A stretch of 41,023 nt of DNA from Akkermansiaceae bacterium (GCA_015061985.1 SUVN01000003.1:1-41023), one strand, 5' to 3'; counted from the first letter of the stretch, positions 1-8,696 are shown. Numbers and translations: made by a program. The notes: generated from the sequence alone by a model not told the origin.

Positions 1-177
1 CCCTCGAACTTCCTTTTCCACGGTTCGTTGCCTCCCCGCAGTTGTTCTTCAGGTCTGGGATTCCGCATCATCGCGGCTCCGCGCGGACTTTCACCGCAGT
101 GCGCATATCGCGTCGGTCGTACCAAACGAAAGCGCGTTCCCGCAAGAGAACGCGCTTTCTTCAAAGGCTACAGATAA
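1..177 (+). CDS. Possible 3' end of a gene entering from the left
   Basis: Frame 1 is open from the window edge to a TAA at 175-177. It contains the stretch SSGLGFRIIAAP, which resembles the C-terminal GFR motif of formylglycine-generating-enzyme-like (FGE-sulfatase) domains. All three forward frames are open here, so coding is not proven. The hairpin at 128-159 lies inside this reading frame, which argues against it or means the stop overlaps a terminator. Treat the product name as a guess. Confidence 0.25.
   Translation, partial: PSNFLFHGSLPPRSCSSGLGFRIIAAPRGLSPQCAYRVGRTKRKRVPARERAFFKGYR
128..159 (-). terminator. Rho-independent terminator-like hairpin
   Basis: GAAAGCGCGTTC at 128-139 pairs perfectly with GAACGCGCTTTC at 148-159 around an 8-nt loop. 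It lies just past the stop of the leftward lipoprotein gene. The ends of the stem supply short A/T runs on both strands, so it could also stop rightward transcription entering from the left. Confidence 0.6.
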
Positions 178-185
178 AACGGCCT

Positions 186-812
186 TTACGACTCAAAATA
201 GAATCGTCCCTTAATCACATAAGTCTGCACCGGCTCATCAGAATCATTCAGATAGACGGTCGTGGGCTCCAGAGTGTACTCACCGATATCGCTGCCGGTA
301 AAGGTCATCTTCACCTCCGTCTCCATAACGGAGATGATATAGGAATCCGCATCAATACCGGAAGAAGAAGAGGAGGAATTGTTTTCTCCGTTATCGTCAT
401 CATCAGAATCATCATTCCCGCCGGAAACAGGTGAGAACTCCAGATAAGCACCGAAGAACCCCTTGAACTCTACTTCCTCAGAAATCTCCGATTCATTGAG
501 GTGGAACGTAAAGTCGCAAGACTCCCAACCGCGATCGCCCTTAACGGACTTATCAATAACAACAGTACCGTCAGAAGAAGACCCTCCACGATCACCAAAA
601 TAGAACTTTGCACGACAAACATTGCCGCTTATACGATCACCCACACGGATAAACATGGCGCCCACGGAGCTGTTGGGTGCCTGCAGGCAGAGAGTGCGAC
701 CGGAAAGCACACCGACATTCTGTTCGTTATCACTATCGCCGCCACCGCTGCACGACGTAAGGGTGAAGCAACCGGCGATGAGGGCACCTACAGAAAAAAG
801 AGTCTTGTTCAT
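186..812 (-). CDS. Small acidic lipoprotein of unknown function
   Basis: A 208-residue protein beginning with a signal peptide and a clear lipobox (LTSC, Cys about residue 21) followed by SGGGDSDNE, a typical flexible lipoprotein tether. It should be exported and lipidated. An Asp/Ser-rich linker (DDSDDDDNGENNSSSSSSG) lies near residue 140 and splits two probable beta-rich halves. I do not recognise a family. The gene has its own upstream A/T-rich region with a TATATT box at 832-837 and ends before the hairpin at 128-159, so it is probably monocistronic. No Shine-Dalgarno sequence precedes the ATG. Confidence 0.75.
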   Translation of the reverse strand: MNKTLFSVGALIAGCFTLTSCSGGGDSDNEQNVGVLSGRTLCLQAPNSSVGAMFIRVGDRISGNVCRAKFYFGDRGGSSSDGTVVIDKSVKGDRGWESCDFTFHLNESEISEEVEFKGFFGAYLEFSPVSGGNDDSDDDDNGENNSSSSSSGIDADSYIISVMETEVKMTFTGSDIGEYTLEPTTVYLNDSDEPVQTYVIKGRFYFES

Positions 813-923
813 ATTGATGGAAATAATGGAAAATATAAGGATGAGTACCTAGTAGTAGTGACTCTATCACATACCTCTGAAAAAACAAGGAAAAAGTGTG
901 ACGCTCATACTTTTTTTTCAATT

Positions 924-2015
924 TCAGAGACGATGTCTGAAATCATCGCTTGCTTCCAGACTTCTGATAAAGGCCACAAGTGTATCAATGCAGCTTTGAA
1001 CATCCTGCATATCAGCCGTTTCTACCGGGCTGTGCATATAGCGCAGCGGCAGGGAGAAGCAGGCTGCCGGTACACCTCGGCGTGAGCGGTAAACAGAGTC
1101 CGTATTGGTTCCCGTGGAGCGCCCCGCCGTTTCACGCTGCAAGGGAATCCCGGCGGCATCCGTCACCCGCTCAATGCGGGCATTCACATTGGGATGGCAG
1201 GCCGGTCCATAGCACAGGCACCCCCCCTTCCCCAGACGGATATCGCCGTAGCGTCCCTTATCCAGGCCGGGCGAATCCGTGGCATGCGTCACATCCAGAC
1301 AGATGGCTGCATCCGGTGCCAGATTGAAAGCCAGCATCCCCGCTCCTACACAGCCTACTTCCTCCTGCACGGTATTAGCAAAGACAATATTCCATTCGGG
1401 CACAATCCCCTGCTCTTTCAGGCGGCGCGCGGTCTCTGCAAGTATATAGCCGCAAAGGCGGTCATCCAGAGCGCGGCAAACCAGACGGCGACCGTCATTC
1501 AGCATCAGCGGGCCGTCGCAATACACACCAGGCGTCCCCACGCGGATTCCCAGCGACTCAACCTCCTCACGGGAATCGCAACCGAGGTCAACATACAAAT
1601 CCCAGACCTTCGGTGCCTTGTCCCCATCATCGCGGATGTGGATAGCGGTGTTGCCGGTGATTCCGATTACCTCGCCGTCCGTACCAAGAAAGCGAATGCG
1701 TCGTCCGCGACCGATAGCGGCATCCGTACCGCCGAGGCGTTCCACCCGAACAAAGCCGTTATCATCAATATGGCGAACGGAAAAACCGATTTCATCGGCA
1801 TGAGCATCCAGCATCAGCGTGGGGGCATTCTCACCCTTAGCGCGCAGCACCGCCCAGGTGGAACCGTAGGCATCGCAGTGCTGTTCATCCGTGTAGGGGG
1901 CAATATACGCAGCCCAGATGCGCTGGGCATCCATCTCGTAGCCCGTGGGAGACGGGATATTGAGATAATCAGTCAGGAAATCGGAAGATTGGTCGTCCAT
2001 GGTCAGATAATGCAT
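924..2015 (-). CDS. M42 family metallopeptidase (glutamyl/deblocking aminopeptidase type)
   Basis: The 363-residue product has the co-catalytic metal motifs of the M42 family: DAHADEIGF (His72, Asp74), RALDDR (Asp184/185), QEEVG (Glu218/219, catalytic base and metal ligand), Asp241 in CLDVTH and the C-terminal YMHSPVET (His328). M42 enzymes form large tetrahedral cytoplasmic complexes that trim peptides from the N-terminus. Length is normal for the family. An internal ATG six codons in (2000) is an alternative start. The gene begins just past the purD terminator. The exact peptide specificity cannot be read from sequence. Confidence 0.92.
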   Translation of the reverse strand: MHYLTMDDQSSDFLTDYLNIPSPTGYEMDAQRIWAAYIAPYTDEQHCDAYGSTWAVLRAKGENAPTLMLDAHADEIGFSVRHIDDNGFVRVERLGGTDAAIGRGRRIRFLGTDGEVIGITGNTAIHIRDDGDKAPKVWDLYVDLGCDSREEVESLGIRVGTPGVYCDGPLMLNDGRRLVCRALDDRLCGYILAETARRLKEQGIVPEWNIVFANTVQEEVGCVGAGMLAFNLAPDAAICLDVTHATDSPGLDKGRYGDIRLGKGGCLCYGPACHPNVNARIERVTDAAGIPLQRETAGRSTGTNTDSVYRSRRGVPAACFSLPLRYMHSPVETADMQDVQSCIDTLVAFIRSLEASDDFRHRL

Positions 2016-2020
2016 TGAAA

Positions 2021-2045
2021 GAAAACACCCCGCCGAAGCGGGGTG
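2021..2045 (-). terminator. Terminator after purD
   Basis: CACCCCGC (2026-2033) pairs with GCGGGGTG (2038-2045) around the stable CGAA/TTCG loop. On the minus strand the stem is followed by TTTTCTTTC. It ends the purD transcript and sits only a few bases before the M42 peptidase start. Confidence 0.8.
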
Positions 2046-2058
2046 ACGGGGAGTGGTG

Positions 2059-3303
2059 TTACATATTGCGATAGGCTATGTCGCTGCGACGCTGAGAGCC
2101 GTCAAAGTCCACCTTGGCTGCCTCTGCATGAGCGGTCTCTCGGGCTTTTTCCAGCGTCTCGCCCTGTGCCACAATGGCCAGCACACGGCCGCCGTTGGTC
2201 ACCCAGCCGGCAGAGGTCTTTTTCGTGCCGCAGTGGAACACGCGGGCATTGCAGGCATCCAGACCGGTAATAACATCCCCGGAATGAGAAGAAGCAGGAT
2301 AGCCGGCAGAAGCCAGAATACAGCAGACGCTCCAGCCGTTGTCAAAGGAAATCAGCTCCGGAGCAAACTCACCTCTGGCACCGGCCAGACAGAAAGAAGC
2401 CAAATCTCCCCGCAGCAGCGGCATGACTGCCTCACATTCCGGGTCACCGAAACGGCAGTTATACTCAATAACCTTAGGGCCGTCCGGTGTCAGCATCAGC
2501 CCGAAATACAGGAATCCGCGGTACGGCAGGCCATCTGCCTGCAAACCGCGCACCGTCGGTGCCACAATCGTCTCCTCGATGGTTTGCAGCAGCTCCGGAG
2601 AGGCCAGCTGACGGGAAGCCACCGCTCCCATGCCCCCGGTATTGGGTCCCTCATCGCCGTCCATCAGACGCTTGTAATCGCGTGCCGGGCAAAGAATGAG
2701 GTACTTATCATCGCAGATAGCGCCGAAGATGGAAATCTCCGGACCGGTGAGAAATTCTTCCACCAGCAGGCGACCTTCGCCGAAGCGCTTTTCAATGAAA
2801 ACCTCGCGCAGGAACTCCTCCGCAGAGGCGGCATCCGGGCAAACGGCCACTCCCTTACCGGCAGCCAAGCCATCGAACTTCAGTACCGTCGGGTACTTCC
2901 CGCCGATGGCGGCAATGGCCTCATCGTATCGGGCCACAGCGGCTGCCCCGCCCGTAGGAATCCCGTGACGCAACAGGAAATTCTTGGCAAACTCCTTCGA
3001 TGCCTCCAGCTGAGCACTCTCCTTGGGCGGCCCCCAGCAGGGAATCCCCACAGCGGCGCAGCGATTCGCCAGACCTTCCCCCTTGACCAGATAGCTTTCT
3101 TCTCCCGCAACGCAGAGGTCTACCTGATTATCCACCATCCACTGCATCAGGCCATCAAAATCCGCCGCCGCGATACGCGTGGCGGTCTCACAAATGGCAT
3201 CACTGCCGGGGAATGAAAAAATCTGCGGCTTGCAGGGGCTTGCAGCCAAGGTCTCCACGAGCGCCTGCTCGCGCCCACCTTTTCCGATAACGGCTATTTT
3301 CAT
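2059..3303 (-). CDS. purD: Phosphoribosylamine-glycine ligase (GAR synthetase)
   Basis: Second step of de novo purine synthesis: ATP-dependent joining of glycine to 5-phosphoribosylamine. The 414-residue protein shows the N-terminal nucleotide-fold motif GKGGREQAL (residues 7-15), the ATP-grasp segments KFDGLAAGKGV and EEFLTGPEISIF, NTGGMGAV, and the metal-binding YNCRFGDPE. The usual family motif is GGREHAL; here the His is Gln. The gene is monocistronic, with a TTGCCA-18-TAGAAT promoter immediately upstream and a terminator at 2021-2045. The predicted transcript starts only a few bases before the ATG. Confidence 0.97.
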   Translation of the reverse strand: MKIAVIGKGGREQALVETLAASPCKPQIFSFPGSDAICETATRIAAADFDGLMQWMVDNQVDLCVAGEESYLVKGEGLANRCAAVGIPCWGPPKESAQLEASKEFAKNFLLRHGIPTGGAAAVARYDEAIAAIGGKYPTVLKFDGLAAGKGVAVCPDAASAEEFLREVFIEKRFGEGRLLVEEFLTGPEISIFGAICDDKYLILCPARDYKRLMDGDEGPNTGGMGAVASRQLASPELLQTIEETIVAPTVRGLQADGLPYRGFLYFGLMLTPDGPKVIEYNCRFGDPECEAVMPLLRGDLASFCLAGARGEFAPELISFDNGWSVCCILASAGYPASSHSGDVITGLDACNARVFHCGTKKTSAGWVTNGGRVLAIVAQGETLEKARETAHAEAAKVDFDGSQRRSDIAYRNM

Positions 3304-3312
3304 GTTGGCGCT

Positions 3313-3342
3313 ATTCTACACCAGATACACTCATCCTGGCAA
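3313..3342 (-). promoter_or_regulatory. purD promoter giving an almost leaderless mRNA
   Basis: On the minus strand TTGCCA (3342-3337) and TAGAAT (3318-3313) are spaced 18 bp. The expected start site, 6-7 nt past the -10 box, falls near 3306, about three bases before the purD ATG at 3303. Confidence 0.6.
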
Positions 3343-3366
3343 GCCCTAAATGGCAAAAGCGCCGTC

Positions 3367-4146
3367 TTAACGACGACGCTTTTTGCGGACTGCCAGACGG
3401 CGGGAGCTCTTCTTGCTGCGCGAGTAGCGCTTAGAACGCGCCAGGCGGGAACGCCGGGCATAGCGGCTACGACTATAGCGCTTGCGGGAATGGTAACGCG
3501 GACCGTCTTTCGGCAGATTAGCCACAATGGCACTCGGCACTTCAATACTACGCTTGGTGGCATCTGCCTCTGCCTTCATATAGGTGGCCTGAGTGCAGCT
3601 TTCTATGGCTACCGGCATACCTCGATGCACTCGTCGATACAAGTCCACGATATCATCGCTCTTCATCCGGATGCAGCCATAGGATGCAGGGCGACCGATA
3701 TTGCGCTCTTCCGGCGTTCCATGAATATAAATGCGGCGACCATGGGAGTTACGGTTGAACGACTCCAGCCCGGCCAGCTGAATCACGCGGGTCACAATGG
3801 GGTCACGGCCGCGGGCATCCACCCCCACCACCTCTCCAGTGGGGCTGCATCCCTTGAATACCATTCCCTTGGGCTGGCCTTCGCCTTTTTTGTCAGAAAC
3901 AGCATGTATTCCCAACGGCGTGCGGCGGCTGCCGTTCGTAGCACCGATACCGAACTTGGAGGAGCTGATGGGGTAATCCTTCACCTTCCGCCCGCTGCGG
4001 AACACCGTCAACTTCTGATCGCAGAGCGTGATAGCCACGCCATCGCGCACAACCGCACGCGGCGGTATATCCTGCCCATAGCGGGTGGAGCTGCAGGAGG
4101 TCACCAGCGCACAAACTGCCAGAGCAGCGATTGACAGAGACCGCAT
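3367..4146 (-). CDS. L,D-transpeptidase (YkuD domain) lipoprotein with basic tail
   Basis: Predicted to cross-link peptidoglycan stems, or attach proteins to them, in the periplasm. A signal peptide with lipobox VTSC opens the protein. The YkuD domain carries IHGTPEERNIGRPASYGCIRM, with the catalytic His-Gly...Ser-x-Gly-Cys-x-Arg signature (Cys158 counting from this start). The last 44 residues are extremely rich in Arg, Lys, Ser and Tyr (RYHSRKRYSRSRYARRSR and on). I chose the ATG at 4146 rather than 4164 because it starts the signal peptide and a possible TATATG box covers 4162-4167. The gene lies 45 bp after the glycosyltransferase and may be cotranscribed with it. Confidence 0.9.
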   Translation of the reverse strand: MRSLSIAALAVCALVTSCSSTRYGQDIPPRAVVRDGVAITLCDQKLTVFRSGRKVKDYPISSSKFGIGATNGSRRTPLGIHAVSDKKGEGQPKGMVFKGCSPTGEVVGVDARGRDPIVTRVIQLAGLESFNRNSHGRRIYIHGTPEERNIGRPASYGCIRMKSDDIVDLYRRVHRGMPVAIESCTQATYMKAEADATKRSIEVPSAIVANLPKDGPRYHSRKRYSRSRYARRSRLARSKRYSRSKKSSRRLAVRKKRRR

Positions 4147-4191
4147 GGTAAATGAAATCGGCATATAATCTAAAACAGGTGGAATAAACAG

Positions 4192-5724
4192 TTATGCAGC
4201 CTTGCGGGCACGGCGGCGTTGAATGACACCATCAATCAGACGCCCCAGCGAGCAGAAGCCCGTGTAGAAAAAGCCCAGGAACGGAGCCGTCAGAACAAAA
4301 CCAAGGTAATTACCACCCATCAGGTTCTTCACCTCAATCCAGGCAAAGAAACTGCCGAACATCAGTTCCAGCACCGGCACCAGCACAGATTTAAGCGCCT
4401 TGTATCCGGCGGCGCGTTTCTCGATGGAAAGAGCACCCTGATTCGACTCTCCGAACTTCGGGGTACGCACGAACTCACTCTTCTGGCCGAACACCGCTTC
4501 CAGCACAGCCTTGGCGTTGTTCACCGCCATACCGATACCCAGAGCCAGCAGCGGCAGAAGCAGGGGGAACACCATCCACCAGCGGCGAGGTTTCACGATG
4601 GTCTCTGCCAACACATAGAACGCGCAAACGGATATGGTCGCAAGGAAGAACAGAGAGAAAGTCAGCACCAGCATCTGCGGGGAATCCCACGCCCAATCCC
4701 CGGAGGGAGCAATCGTCCCGGCCCCGATGGGCAGCACCAGGAAGCAGAGCAGCACCAACACCAGATAGGAATAGTTGCAGGTCAGATGCGTCGTGGCCTC
4801 CAGTTTGGCCTTGAGAGGAGCAGAGGAGCGCCAGATGTCGAAGAACATCTTCTGGCAGACCTGGATACAGCCCTTCGTCCAGCGATGCTGCTGCGCCTTG
4901 AAGCCGTCCATATCCTCCGGCAGCTCGGCCGGAGTCACATAGTCATTCAGGTACACGAAGCGCCATCCTTTCATCTGCGCACGGTAGGAAAGGTCCATAT
5001 CCTCCGTGATGGTATCATGCTCCCAGCCGCCGGCATCATAAATAGCCGACTTACGCCACACACCGGCGGTACCATTGAACGTGAAGAATCGGCCGGAACG
5101 ATTGCGGCAGGTCTGTTCCAGAGCAAAATGGCCATCCAGGAACACGCTCTGCAAACGGGTAAGCAGGTTGTGGTTGCGGTTGATATGTCCCCAGCGAGTC
5201 TGCACCAGCGCCACCTTCGGGTCGGTGAAGTACGGAATCGTCACTTTCAGGATATCGGGCTCCGGACGGAAATCGGCATCCAGAATTAACAGAAAATCCC
5301 CCTTGGCCACCTCATCAGCAGCCTCCAGAGCACCGGCCTTGTAGCCCGTGCGGTCAGTACGGTGCAGGCAGACGATATCAAAACCCTGAGCGCGGTAAAA
5401 CTCCACCTGTTGCTGACAGAGGTCATATGTATCGTCCGTGGAGTCATCCAGAATCTGAATCTCCAGCTTATCCTTCGGGTAATCAATGGCTGTCACCTTG
5501 CGCAGCAACCCCTCCACCACGAACTTTTCATTGAACATGGGCAACTGAATCGTCACCATCGGCAGCTCATCCCATTCCCCGGCAGGTTTCGGCACATCCT
5601 TGCGGTGGCGGAAATACAGGAACACCATGAGCAAACGATGAAAACCGTATCCGGCAAGAGCCATCCAGACAAAGAAATAGGCAACGAGCCAGCAAAGGGT
5701 AAACCAGTATTGAAACTTATCCAT
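4192..5724 (-). CDS. Cellulose-synthase-like family 2 glycosyltransferase
   Basis: A membrane processive beta-glycosyltransferase that would build an extracellular or envelope polysaccharide from a nucleotide sugar. An N-terminal membrane segment is followed by the GT2 catalytic domain: LDDSTDD (Asp93-94), LDADFRPE (Asp149/151), ITED (240-242) and the QQHRW motif (278-282) that marks processive synthases. Several C-terminal membrane helices follow. The acceptor and sugar are unknown; glucomannan- or cellulose-like synthases are the nearest relatives by motif. The start is uncertain: an in-frame ATG at 5781 adds 19 residues, but 5724 begins directly at the first hydrophobic segment. It is read from a TTGACT-17-TACTAT promoter at 5823-5851. 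Confidence 0.9.
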   Translation of the reverse strand: MDKFQYWFTLCWLVAYFFVWMALAGYGFHRLLMVFLYFRHRKDVPKPAGEWDELPMVTIQLPMFNEKFVVEGLLRKVTAIDYPKDKLEIQILDDSTDDTYDLCQQQVEFYRAQGFDIVCLHRTDRTGYKAGALEAADEVAKGDFLLILDADFRPEPDILKVTIPYFTDPKVALVQTRWGHINRNHNLLTRLQSVFLDGHFALEQTCRNRSGRFFTFNGTAGVWRKSAIYDAGGWEHDTITEDMDLSYRAQMKGWRFVYLNDYVTPAELPEDMDGFKAQQHRWTKGCIQVCQKMFFDIWRSSAPLKAKLEATTHLTCNYSYLVLVLLCFLVLPIGAGTIAPSGDWAWDSPQMLVLTFSLFFLATISVCAFYVLAETIVKPRRWWMVFPLLLPLLALGIGMAVNNAKAVLEAVFGQKSEFVRTPKFGESNQGALSIEKRAAGYKALKSVLVPVLELMFGSFFAWIEVKNLMGGNYLGFVLTAPFLGFFYTGFCSLGRLIDGVIQRRRARKAA

Positions 5725-5809
5725 GATATAGTGGGGTGATATGACAGGACGACCGAAGGCGGGCAAGCCGCTATCGGCCATTTTTTCACGTCAGCGGTGC
5801 GCTTGCAGC

Positions 5810-5837
5810 TTGACGCGCGCAAATAGTAATGTAAACT
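5810..5837 (+). promoter_or_regulatory. Promoter for the rightward secreted-protein cluster
   Basis: TTGACG at 5810-5815 and TAAACT at 5832-5837 are spaced 16 bp and read right towards the gene at 5886. The box interleaves with a divergent promoter on the other strand, so the two cannot be occupied freely at the same time. Confidence 0.55.
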
Positions 5838-5851
5838 GTTTTCGGAGTCAA
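5823..5851 (-). promoter_or_regulatory. Promoter for the glycosyltransferase
   Basis: On the minus strand TTGACT (5851-5846) and TACTAT (5828-5823) are spaced 17 bp. The predicted start site near 5816 leaves a leader of about 35 or 92 nt, depending on which ATG is used. Confidence 0.55.
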
Positions 5852-5885
5852 GTCTAAATATACCTCATTCACCCACTTTATCACC

Positions 5886-6818
5886 ATGAAAATGAGTCGT
5901 CTTCTTTTTTCCGCTGCATTCATCTGCGCCTTGTCCGTCAACGCGCAGGAGATGACTGAATCCGAAGGCGCCGATTTTACCGCCGTGGATATTGTTGAGG
6001 GCGGCGCACCGGCAGATATTTTCGCCTGTGAAGAGACGCGGAATGCAGGAGAAGTACCGGCCATGTTCCGGGATGATTCCATGCTGGATGAGTCCCACTC
6101 CAACCGAGAACTGGGTATCAATGTGTACACCGCCCCCTCCATCAGCAAGATTTTTGCCCAGCTGGATGACTTGCCCTCCATCCCCGAGCCCTACGTGCTG
6201 CGTCAGCGCCCGGAAAAGCTGCCGATAGATGCCGGTTCTCTGGCACTGGAGATGGGATACCTGCTGGCGGATGGCTTCATCGCCGTACGCAGCGGTCACA
6301 TGAACGACGTGAAGCCCATCGCGCTGGATTTAACCCGCTACGGCAAAGCCATGGGCGTGGGGGAAAAGATGAATGTTCACTCCGCTGCCCTGCTGGAGCA
6401 TGCGGAAAAAGGTCAGCTGGAGGAGTTCAAGCGTATTCTGGCCTCCACGCAGAGCGATGTGAATGAAGAGCTCACAGCGCTGCGCGATCCGGATTTATCT
6501 CACCTGCTGGCGCTGGGCGGTTGGGTACGCGCACTGGATGCCTCTGCCGCTGCCATTGAAGCAAAGTTCGACGCCCGACAAGCCGCCGCCATATTCTACC
6601 CGGAAGCCCCGGAATACTTCAACGAGATTCTGCAGGGGCTCTCTCCCCGCACCGCCCGGAAACTGAAAGTCGATGAAATGCGGTTACAACTGGAGCAGTT
6701 AACGGAGCTGATGACGCTCACTCCCGGCGAAGTTCCCACACCGGAAAAGGTGCGAGCCATCCACCAGACCGTTTTGCGCATCTCCACGCTGGCCGTGGGA
6801 GAAGGCTATGAACACTAA
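5886..6818 (+). CDS. Exported protein of unknown function
   Basis: The 310-residue product has an N-terminal signal peptide (MKMSRLLFSAAFICALSVNAQ, cleavage likely after NAQ) and no later membrane segment, so it is probably periplasmic. The rest is acidic and mostly helical in appearance, with a conserved-looking middle (residues about 100-220). I do not recognise a family. It is the first gene of a rightward cluster and overlaps the following ApaG-domain gene by 11 bases, a sign of translational coupling. A third-codon ATG is an alternative start that does not change the signal peptide. Confidence 0.75.
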   Translation: MKMSRLLFSAAFICALSVNAQEMTESEGADFTAVDIVEGGAPADIFACEETRNAGEVPAMFRDDSMLDESHSNRELGINVYTAPSISKIFAQLDDLPSIPEPYVLRQRPEKLPIDAGSLALEMGYLLADGFIAVRSGHMNDVKPIALDLTRYGKAMGVGEKMNVHSAALLEHAEKGQLEEFKRILASTQSDVNEELTALRDPDLSHLLALGGWVRALDASAAAIEAKFDARQAAAIFYPEAPEYFNEILQGLSPRTARKLKVDEMRLQLEQLTELMTLTPGEVPTPEKVRAIHQTVLRISTLAVGEGYEH

Positions 6819-7209
6819 TCCCCGCACCCTGCCGGTCCGGGATTGTCTGGATATGGGCGTAGCCGTTTCGGGTATCCGCATCGCGCGGGATCCGCGCCCG
6901 GTCTACCGGCTTGTCTTCCGGCTGCGCATGTCCAACAAAGGTCACCGCAGCGTGCGACTTCTGGGGCGCAAGTGGACGCTTCGGGAACGCGGCGGCAAGA
7001 CCCGCATCATCGAGGCAGCACACGTCTTCAACCAGCAACCGGTGCTGACACCCGGCGCCGTGTTTTCCTGCGGCGGCTGTCAGGATTTTGAGATGCCGCC
7101 GATAGCCGCAGAGGTATGCTTTTTCGGCACAGACTCCCGCAATCAGTCCTTCATCACGCCGCCTCTGGTCTTTCCCCGTCACTGTTTCACCTTACCCTGG
7201 CAACAATAA
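6808..7209 (+). CDS. ApaG-domain (DUF525) protein
   Basis: A 133-residue protein that matches the fibronectin-like ApaG fold through most of its length: a run of alternating strands with YRLVFRLRMSNKG, then VRLLGRKWTLRERGGKT, the family-typical NQQPVLTPGAVFSCGG, and a closing ITPPLVF. ApaG proteins are small beta-sandwich proteins of poorly defined role, in some cases fused to or associated with other enzymes. Two cysteines in CGGC are unusual and might bind metal or form a disulfide. The start overlaps the end of the upstream gene by 11 bases. Assignment rests on motif recognition by eye. Confidence 0.75.
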   Translation: MNTNPRTLPVRDCLDMGVAVSGIRIARDPRPVYRLVFRLRMSNKGHRSVRLLGRKWTLRERGGKTRIIEAAHVFNQQPVLTPGAVFSCGGCQDFEMPPIAAEVCFFGTDSRNQSFITPPLVFPRHCFTLPWQQ

Positions 7210-7233
7210 CCCCTAACCAACCATATTACACAT

Positions 7234-7884
7234 ATGCTCATAGCCCCCTCCATGCTCGCCTGCGACTTCCGCCACATCGGACCGGAAGCCAACCGTGCGC
7301 TCCAAGCCGGAGCCGATTGGCTGCACCTCGATGTGATGGACGGTTCATTCGTGGATAACATCTCTTTCGGTCCGGACATCTGCGCGGCCATCCGTCAGAG
7401 CGTTCCCGAAGATGCCTATCTGGATGCACACCTCATGATTGATGCCCCGGATCACTACCTGCCGCGCTTCATCAAAGCCGGCATGAACATGATTACCATC
7501 CACGTGGAGCGCGAGGGCGCGGTGGATTTACACGCCACCCTGGCAGCCATTCGCGCCGCCGGGGCTCAGGCGGGGCTTGCCGTCAACCCCGCCACCCCAG
7601 TGGAGAAAGTGCTTCCCTATCTGGCAGAGCTGGATATGGTGCTGGTCATGAGCGTGGTACCCGGTTTCGGCGGGCAGAGCTTCATGGGCGAGGTACTGGA
7701 CAAGGTACGCACGCTGGATAAGCAGAGGAAGGCACTTGGTCTCAACTTCCTGATTCAGATGGACGGCGGTATCGGAACCGCTCAGGCACCGCTCTGCCGG
7801 GAGGCCGGTGCGGACTGTCTGGTGGCCGGTTCCTCCACCTTCCGCGCGCCGGATATGGCTGCGGCCATTGCCTCCATGAAATAA
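7234..7884 (+). CDS. rpe: Ribulose-phosphate 3-epimerase
   Basis: Interconverts ribulose 5-phosphate and xylulose 5-phosphate in the pentose phosphate pathway. The 216-residue TIM barrel shows PSMLACDF (residues 5-12), the metal/catalytic HLDVMDGSFVDNISFGP, DAHLMI, the flexible-loop VVPGFGGQSFM and QMDGGI with the second catalytic Asp. Length is standard. It follows the ApaG-domain gene by 24 bases and precedes the membrane-protein gene by 11, so the set from 5886 to 8636 is probably one transcript. No Shine-Dalgarno sequence is visible. Confidence 0.97.
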   Translation: MLIAPSMLACDFRHIGPEANRALQAGADWLHLDVMDGSFVDNISFGPDICAAIRQSVPEDAYLDAHLMIDAPDHYLPRFIKAGMNMITIHVEREGAVDLHATLAAIRAAGAQAGLAVNPATPVEKVLPYLAELDMVLVMSVVPGFGGQSFMGEVLDKVRTLDKQRKALGLNFLIQMDGGIGTAQAPLCREAGADCLVAGSSTFRAPDMAAAIASMK

Positions 7885-7895
7885 TTCACCATCCC

Positions 7896-8636
7896 ATGGA
7901 CAACGGCACCAAAAGCCTGCTGAACGTACTGCTGAGCGTTCTGGCTCCCGTACTCATTCTTGACCACTGCTCGACCTCCGGCCCGGGATTACTGGAGCTG
8001 GGCACCACCTGGGCCATGGTAGTGGCGCTCTCCCTGCCGCTGGGTTGCGGCGTGTGGATGTTTCTGGAGCACCGTAAGGTAGACCCCATCACTCTCTTCG
8101 GGCTCATGGGAACCATTCTCACCGGAGTAGTTACCGTCTACGCCAACACGGGAGACGGCGGCGCCATACGCCCGGACACCCCCTGGTGGTATGCCGCCAA
8201 GGAAGCGCTCATCGCCGCCCTGCTCGGCGGCGCCATGCTGGTGACGGCTCGCCGCCGTGATTCCATGCTGCGGCTGTTCATTTACTCCGACAGCCTGTTT
8301 GACGTTGTTCGCATCGAAAAGGCCATACAGGAAACCGCGCAGACGGATGCCTACAATCGGCTGCTGTGGAAAGCCAGCGCCTTTACGGCCTCCACTCTCT
8401 TCTTTTCGGCCATGGCCAATTTCTGTCTTGCGCTGTATTTCCTCTTACCCGTGCTGAAACAACCGGCAGACAAGCAGATTCTGGAGTACAATTATGCCGT
8501 CAGCAGCATGACCTGGTGGGGATACCTTGTCATCGGCGTACCGCTCATGATTACCCTCATTCTGGTGATGCGCTACCTGCTGCGCAAGCTCGGTGAGCTC
8601 ACGGGGCTGGACAGAGACTCCCTCATGGTGCGGTGA
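7896..8636 (+). CDS. Integral membrane protein, VC0807-like
   Basis: A 246-residue protein with about five or six hydrophobic segments: near residues 8-25, 36-55, 65-85, 105-122, 155-180 and 205-228. The spacing and the charged loop after helix two resemble the VC0807 family of uncharacterised inner-membrane proteins; that family call is tentative. It ends the rightward cluster. A strong bidirectional terminator follows at 8658-8689. Confidence 0.75.
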   Translation: MDNGTKSLLNVLLSVLAPVLILDHCSTSGPGLLELGTTWAMVVALSLPLGCGVWMFLEHRKVDPITLFGLMGTILTGVVTVYANTGDGGAIRPDTPWWYAAKEALIAALLGGAMLVTARRRDSMLRLFIYSDSLFDVVRIEKAIQETAQTDAYNRLLWKASAFTASTLFFSAMANFCLALYFLLPVLKQPADKQILEYNYAVSSMTWWGYLVIGVPLMITLILVMRYLLRKLGELTGLDRDSLMVR

Positions 8637-8657
8637 TATTCCCCGGACCGCCAGAAA

Positions 8658-8689
8658 CAAAAAGCCCCGGCATCAACCGGGGCTTTTTG
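8658..8689. terminator. Bidirectional terminator between convergent genes
   Basis: CAAAAAGCCCCGG (8658-8670) and CCGGGGCTTTTTG (8677-8689) form a perfect 13-bp stem with a CATCAA loop and T runs on both strands. It serves the rightward membrane-protein gene and the leftward alkaline phosphatase gene. Confidence 0.92.
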
Positions 8690-8696
8690 TTATATC

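Noticed and set aside
42..434. A plus-strand open frame overlapping the small lipoprotein gene
   Set aside because: Antisense to a gene with a clear signal peptide and lipobox; the Arg/Ile-rich translation looks non-coding.
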